Below, piece after piece: positions 60,385-64,000 of a stretch of DNA of 64,000 bases (the first letter of the stretch is position 1; each line of letters starts with the position of its first letter). Below the pieces are notes generated by a model that saw only the letters and a program-made list of their open reading frames with translations, did not search any database and was not told the origin of the DNA. The position numbers and the translations under genes are program-made. The DNA comes from Sulfobacillus thermotolerans (GTDB lineage Bacteria; Bacillota; Sulfobacillia; Sulfobacillales; Sulfobacillaceae), in NCBI GenBank assembly GCA_002951815.1, contig CP019454.1, forward strand, positions 992,001 to 1,056,000, written 5' to 3'.

Positions 60385-62427
60385 GTGGATATGCCGGATT
60401 TAGGGCGTTTAGCCTTGCTCCTTGCCGGAAGTAGTGCGCTGTATACCGCATGTGCCGGGTTTTGGAGTTACCATGTGAAAGGCCCACGATTGCGCGAAAG
60501 TGTGCGAGGTGCTGCCTTAGCCATCGCCGTGGCACTGACAGCCTCTGTCCTTGTTTTAGAATACTTGTTAATCACCAGTGATTTCAACGTACAAGCGGTT
60601 TATAACCATACGGATAGGGCGTTGCCGCTGTTATTTAAAATGGGAGCATTGTGGGGTGGAGACGCGGGTTCAGTGTTGTTTTGGGCATGGCTTCTCTCGT
60701 TGTATACCGCCTATGCTGCTTGGCAAGGATGGCCGCGCGAGCGTCGGCTCACACCCGTGGCGGTGCCGCTTTTAGCCGCCCTCTTGGTATTTTTTACAGG
60801 CTTATCAAATTTGGTGGTCAATCCCTTTCGCCTCACGGGGGGACACCCGCTCGACGGCGTGGGTCTTGACCCGTTATTGCAAAACTTCGTCATGACGATT
60901 CATCCGCCGGCGATGTATATCGGGCTCATCGGTTTGGCCGTGCCCGCTGCCTATTTACTGGCGGCTCTATGGACACGAACGCCTTCGCGGGATTGGCTTC
61001 CTGTGGTTCGGCGCTGGACGTTATTTGCTTGGTTATTTCTGTCAGCCGCCATTGTGTTGGGCGGTATGTGGGCTTATATGGAATTAGGATGGGGTGGTTA
61101 CTGGGCATGGGACCCGGTCGAAAACGCCTCCCTCATGCCGTGGCTAACCGCAACCGCTTTTCTGCATGCATTGCAAATAGAAGAACGTCGGGGCATGTTT
61201 CGGTGGTGGACCGCCTTGCTTGGCCTATCCAGCTTCTTATTGACGTTAGTGGGGACATACATTACCCGCAGTGGGGTGTTGAAGAACTCGGTTCATTCCT
61301 TCACCGGCACAGGGGTGGGACCATATTTTGTAGGATTGTTTTGGGCATCCGTTTTGGTCTCGAGTGTCGTGTTGATTTTACGCCGTGATCAGTTGTCCGA
61401 CAAAATAGTATTGAGCCATATCATTTCGAAAGAAGCCCTCTATTTGTTATTGGAAATGGTTTTGGCGTCATTGACCGTTATTGTTTTAGTTGGAACATTT
61501 TATCCCGTGATATCGAAAGCCCTCCATGGGTCCACAGTCGTTTTGACGGTCCACTTTTTTAATACCTTAAGTACGCCCTTGTTTGTTGTATTGATCGGAT
61601 TAATGGGCATAGCTCCTGTCGTTGGGTGGCATCATGCGCGTTTGCAACAGCTTTGGCAGCGCCTATGGATACCTTGGGTGGTGGGGATTGTCTCCTGTAT
61701 CGCCGTGTACCAACTAGGATTTCAGACATTAAGGTCCTGGGGGAGCGTTGGAGTCGTCGTCTTTGCCATGACATCGATGCTTCTCGACTTTGCGCGCGCT
61801 ACTCGCGCTAGGCAAAAGGCGGGGATTAGGAGCGCGGGTCGGGCGATATACCACACTATTGTCCACAATCGCCGCCGTTATGGCGGCTATGTGGCGCATC
61901 TTGCCTTTTTGACGATAGCTTTGGGTGTGATCGGATCGCATGCTCGTCATGTGGCTGTTACACGCACCCTGCAGCCAGGCCAAGCGGTCGTTTTACGCGG
62001 ATATTATCTGCGCTATGAAGGATTGGGCGTCCAGGAACAACATGGTGACCAGTTGCTCACGGCGCATGTCGCCGTGAGCATTGGACGCCATCATGACGTC
62101 CTTATGCCTGGCCTGGAATTTTTCCCAGGGGATGCACAACCTGTGGCCCGCGTTGCCATTCACAGCGGGGTTATGAAGGATTTGTATCTCGTGTTAGAAG
62201 GCACACCAGGAGGAAATGCGGCAACCATTCAGATTTTTATAAACCCGATGGTGAGCTGGATCTGGATGGGCATGTATGGCTTAGTCGCGGGCACATTGCT
62301 TGCGTTGTCGGCTCCGGCCTTTGGCGATGCAGTTAAGGTGCGTCGTTGGGAGTGGCTTCAAGAAGAGCGGCGCCGCTTGACTGACGCGGCTTTGACGACC
62401 GCGGATGGGAGGCCCAGCCATGATTAA
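60385..62427 (+). CDS. ccmF: Cytochrome c heme lyase subunit CcmF
   Basis: 680 aa, with about 14-15 membrane helices. It carries the WWD heme-handling motif (WGGYWAWDPVENASLMPWL), the His-containing IHPPAMYIGL and YITRSGVLKNSVHSF, and a C-terminal extracytoplasmic domain. It joins heme from CcmE to apocytochrome c. GTG start after GAGGTG. The gene order E-F-(unknown)-(unknown)-A suggests a complete but minimal Ccm system continuing past the window. Confidence 0.95.
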   Translation: MDMPDLGRLALLLAGSSALYTACAGFWSYHVKGPRLRESVRGAALAIAVALTASVLVLEYLLITSDFNVQAVYNHTDRALPLLFKMGALWGGDAGSVLFWAWLLSLYTAYAAWQGWPRERRLTPVAVPLLAALLVFFTGLSNLVVNPFRLTGGHPLDGVGLDPLLQNFVMTIHPPAMYIGLIGLAVPAAYLLAALWTRTPSRDWLPVVRRWTLFAWLFLSAAIVLGGMWAYMELGWGGYWAWDPVENASLMPWLTATAFLHALQIEERRGMFRWWTALLGLSSFLLTLVGTYITRSGVLKNSVHSFTGTGVGPYFVGLFWASVLVSSVVLILRRDQLSDKIVLSHIISKEALYLLLEMVLASLTVIVLVGTFYPVISKALHGSTVVLTVHFFNTLSTPLFVVLIGLMGIAPVVGWHHARLQQLWQRLWIPWVVGIVSCIAVYQLGFQTLRSWGSVGVVVFAMTSMLLDFARATRARQKAGIRSAGRAIYHTIVHNRRRYGGYVAHLAFLTIALGVIGSHARHVAVTRTLQPGQAVVLRGYYLRYEGLGVQEQHGDQLLTAHVAVSIGRHHDVLMPGLEFFPGDAQPVARVAIHSGVMKDLYLVLEGTPGGNAATIQIFINPMVSWIWMGMYGLVAGTLLALSAPAFGDAVKVRRWEWLQEERRRLTDAALTTADGRPSHD

Positions 62428-62647
62428 TGAGTGGGCGATATTGCTATCGGGTGCTGTCATTGGACTCGTCTATGGTCCTACGTGGAAAGTCGATGAATCG
62501 GGAATGAGCTCCTCTACCAAGGATAACGAGGGGTTGGACGAAGCCATTGATGAAGCCTTGCAATCTTTTTGTGGGGCTTGTGGGGCCCTTAAGGAACGAG
62601 ATCTAGGACGGGTCTGTCCCCATTGCGGAGCGATACAGGAGGATTGA
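62420..62647 (+). CDS. Small membrane-anchored zinc-ribbon protein (75 aa), unknown
   Basis: ATG at 62420 (MINEWAILL), overlapping the ccmF end by 8 bp, with GGGAGG upstream. One N-terminal hydrophobic segment (residues 4-20), an acidic linker (DNEGLDEAIDEALQS), then CGAC-N9-CPHC, a zinc-ribbon layout. The CxxC pairs could instead be redox-active, but a cytosolic position is more likely for a ribbon with an N-out anchor. Its tight coupling to ccmF suggests a role in cytochrome c maturation. No known Ccm subunit looks like this to me. Confidence 0.75.
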   Translation: MINEWAILLSGAVIGLVYGPTWKVDESGMSSSTKDNEGLDEAIDEALQSFCGACGALKERDLGRVCPHCGAIQED

Positions 62648-62649
62648 GC

Positions 62650-63468
62650 ATGTACAAGCGCTGGGTACTGGTGATTATAGGACTGTTGGGGGTGGCTCTG
62701 CCGGTGAGAAATGCGTGGGCTCAATCTTCCCCGTCTATACGCATGGAAATGCTCGTGCTGCTCCCGGAACGGGGACGTCTCGCTGTCTATGAACAAATAA
62801 CGTGGGCGACAAGGGTCCGTGATCCAGTTATAGGGATTTTGCCCCAAGCGCAGGCTATTCACACCTCCACAAGAGCGTCGGTGGAGCCCGGTGGAATCCT
62901 TGCGATGCAAGGCCATTCTTTGCAGGCTTCAGCCCGTTATGATGTGCCGTGGAACGGACGCTCAGGGCAATACCGGCTTCCCGCCATGTCGAGCATTGGC
63001 ACCGTCGCGTTACTTATCCCTCAAGGACTTCGTGCGCCCGCGGTTCTTAATCCCACATGGGTATTAAAAGAGCGAGGAAAAATTCCCGGGGTGGCTAATG
63101 GCCCGGTATTTAAAGAATACATCACCACTATGGTCTCGGCGGGAGAATCTGTGCCCATTGTGTTGGAAGGCAAGGGCGAGGTGGGACCTACGATGTCCTT
63201 TCAGCCCCAAGGTCCTAGGTGGGCTATGCCAACATTGAGCGGCCTCATGATGGGATTAATGGTCGGCGTTGTCCTAATTGTGAAACGCTGGCGACCAGTC
63301 CCTAGTGGTCAGGAGAGTGGTCTTGCTGACTGGGATCGGTTGTTAAGGGAGCTGGCGGTGTTGGAGGCTGCCCATAGTCGACGTGAAGTGCCCCGGGACT
63401 TCTATGAAGCGGAGCGGAAGGAGCTGCGCCACGCTTTAGCTCAATCAAGGGGGAATCTTGATGGCTAA
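62650..63468 (+). CDS. Exported membrane protein in the ccm operon, unknown function
   Basis: 272 aa from the ATG at 62650, which has AGGAGG upstream, 2 bp after the previous stop. A cleavable signal (VLVIIGLLGVALPVRNAWA) is followed by about 165 residues of extracytoplasmic, beta-rich sequence. A membrane helix follows at about residues 205-222, then a cytosolic tail (LLRELAVLEAAHSRREVPRDFYEAERKELRHAL). That tail resembles helical hairpins at the ends of CcmI/CcmH-like proteins. No cytochrome- or thioredoxin-type CxxC is present. Position between ccmF and ccmA implies a part in heme delivery or apocytochrome handling; this is inference. Confidence 0.75.
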   Translation: MYKRWVLVIIGLLGVALPVRNAWAQSSPSIRMEMLVLLPERGRLAVYEQITWATRVRDPVIGILPQAQAIHTSTRASVEPGGILAMQGHSLQASARYDVPWNGRSGQYRLPAMSSIGTVALLIPQGLRAPAVLNPTWVLKERGKIPGVANGPVFKEYITTMVSAGESVPIVLEGKGEVGPTMSFQPQGPRWAMPTLSGLMMGLMVGVVLIVKRWRPVPSGQESGLADWDRLLRELAVLEAAHSRREVPRDFYEAERKELRHALAQSRGNLDG

Positions 63469-64000
63469 GGAAATCACAGGGCCTATTTTACGCGCCCTGA
63501 CGCTGTGCAAAACGATTGGCGCCCATGCGGTCTTGAGAGAGGTGTCCTTTAGCATGGAGCGTGGCTCCGGCCTTGCGATTATGGGGCCAAATGGAGCGGG
63601 CAAGAGCACGTTGTTGAAGGTGCTGAGTGGCTTGTGGGCACCTTCTGGGGGAGAACTTTGGCGTTTTGGGAGGCGTATCGGTGATGAAACAAGCAGCGAC
63701 CAGCGTGTAGTGTTGCTCGGCCATCACTCCTTTTTATATCCATCCTTAACGGCTTTTGAAAATCTCCTGTTTTATGCTCATTTGTGGGGATTGCGAAAAG
63801 CCAGGCAGCGGGTTGTGGAGGTGCTGAGGCAAGTCGACTTGTTATGGGCCCAGAATGACCTTCTTCAGACATTTTCACGGGGCATGGTCCAGCGGGCGGC
63901 TCTGGCGCGGGTTTTGCTAGCCGATGCCCAGCTGCTATTGCTTGACGAACCCTATACCGGTCTTGATGGGGCCGGGCGACAGCTGTTGGACAGGATTTTG
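63461..64000 (+). CDS. ccmA: Heme exporter ATPase CcmA, 3' end beyond the window
   Basis: Open frame of 180 codons from the ATG at 63461, overlapping the previous stop by 8 bp, and running off the end. Walker A GPNGAGKSTLLKVLSG, signature region TFSRGMVQRAALARVLL (degenerate like other CcmA proteins), Walker B LLLLDEPYTGLD. CcmA with CcmB and CcmC loads heme onto CcmE. ccmB would be expected next, outside the window. A general ABC-2 exporter ATPase is the alternative. Confidence 0.85.
   Translation, partial: MAKEITGPILRALTLCKTIGAHAVLREVSFSMERGSGLAIMGPNGAGKSTLLKVLSGLWAPSGGELWRFGRRIGDETSSDQRVVLLGHHSFLYPSLTAFENLLFYAHLWGLRKARQRVVEVLRQVDLLWAQNDLLQTFSRGMVQRAALARVLLADAQLLLLDEPYTGLDGAGRQLLDRIL

Noticed and set aside
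1-64000. CRISPR array, rRNA or prophage
   Set aside because: No regularly spaced repeats, no rRNA-like sequence and no phage structural genes were found; IS607 is the only mobile element recognised.

Overview
The window looks like a chromosomal segment of a Gram-positive-type (Firmicutes) bacterium of moderate GC. Starts are preceded by strong AAGGAGG-type Shine-Dalgarno sequences, GTG and TTG starts are common, and intrinsic terminators and sigmaA-like promoters are easy to find. A CcmE/CcmF/CcmA cytochrome c maturation locus, a complete glycolate salvage pathway and many sugar and drug transporters together suggest an acidophilic, mixotrophic Sulfobacillus-like organism. That assignment is recall and inference; nothing in the window proves it.

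Layout. 1-3049: a GPH-type sugar symporter (cut by the window edge) behind a GH31 glycosidase of the YihQ (sulfoquinovosidase) type. 3258-13906: a housekeeping and stress block with an HSL-type esterase, Dps, a 53-residue membrane protein behind a CRP/FNR-like site, two MFS exporters (one in an operon with two small membrane proteins), a YhgE/Pip protein behind a 22-bp palindrome, glutathione peroxidase, an AI-2E family permease and a YgjP-type metallopeptidase. 13985-27805: a glycolate utilisation locus. It holds a divergent MFS carrier, IclR and LysR regulators, glyoxylate carboligase, hydroxypyruvate isomerase, tartronate semialdehyde reductase, glycolate oxidase E-F-D, glycerate kinase and malate synthase. 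Together these take glycolate to glyoxylate, then to glycerate and 2- or 3-phosphoglycerate, or to malate. Matching palindromes precede iclR and gcl.

27876-33729: a heterodimeric ABC exporter (BmrCD type) with a structured leader containing tiny ORFs, a family 5 solute-binding lipoprotein, and a 25-residue membrane protein behind another CRP/FNR-like site. 33985-35661: ilvD. 35964-46857: a LacI-controlled oligosaccharide operon (GH35-type beta-galactosidase plus a five-part Opp/Dpp-type importer), with a divergent secreted glucoamylase-like protein. 47026-50287: a weak hypothetical, a secreted CAP-domain protein, a Cys-rich protein and a D-2-hydroxyacid dehydrogenase. 50363 to about 52290: an intact IS607-family element (serine recombinase plus TnpB), followed by a GNAT gene lacking its 5' end. 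52941-59383: clpP, CCA-adding enzyme, an SDR with His in place of the catalytic Tyr, an MFS gene broken at a T10 tract, and an S9 peptidase. 59601-59849: two tRNA-Leu genes. 59966-64000: ccmE (CxxxY type), ccmF, two uncharacterised proteins and the start of ccmA.

The observations I would follow first are the leader of the ABC exporter operon (31481-31559), the YihQ-like glycosidase locus, the paired IclR-type operators of the glycolate regulon, the Glu51 form of Gcl, and the two unknown genes between ccmF and ccmA. All coordinates were read by eye; no alignment or search was run.
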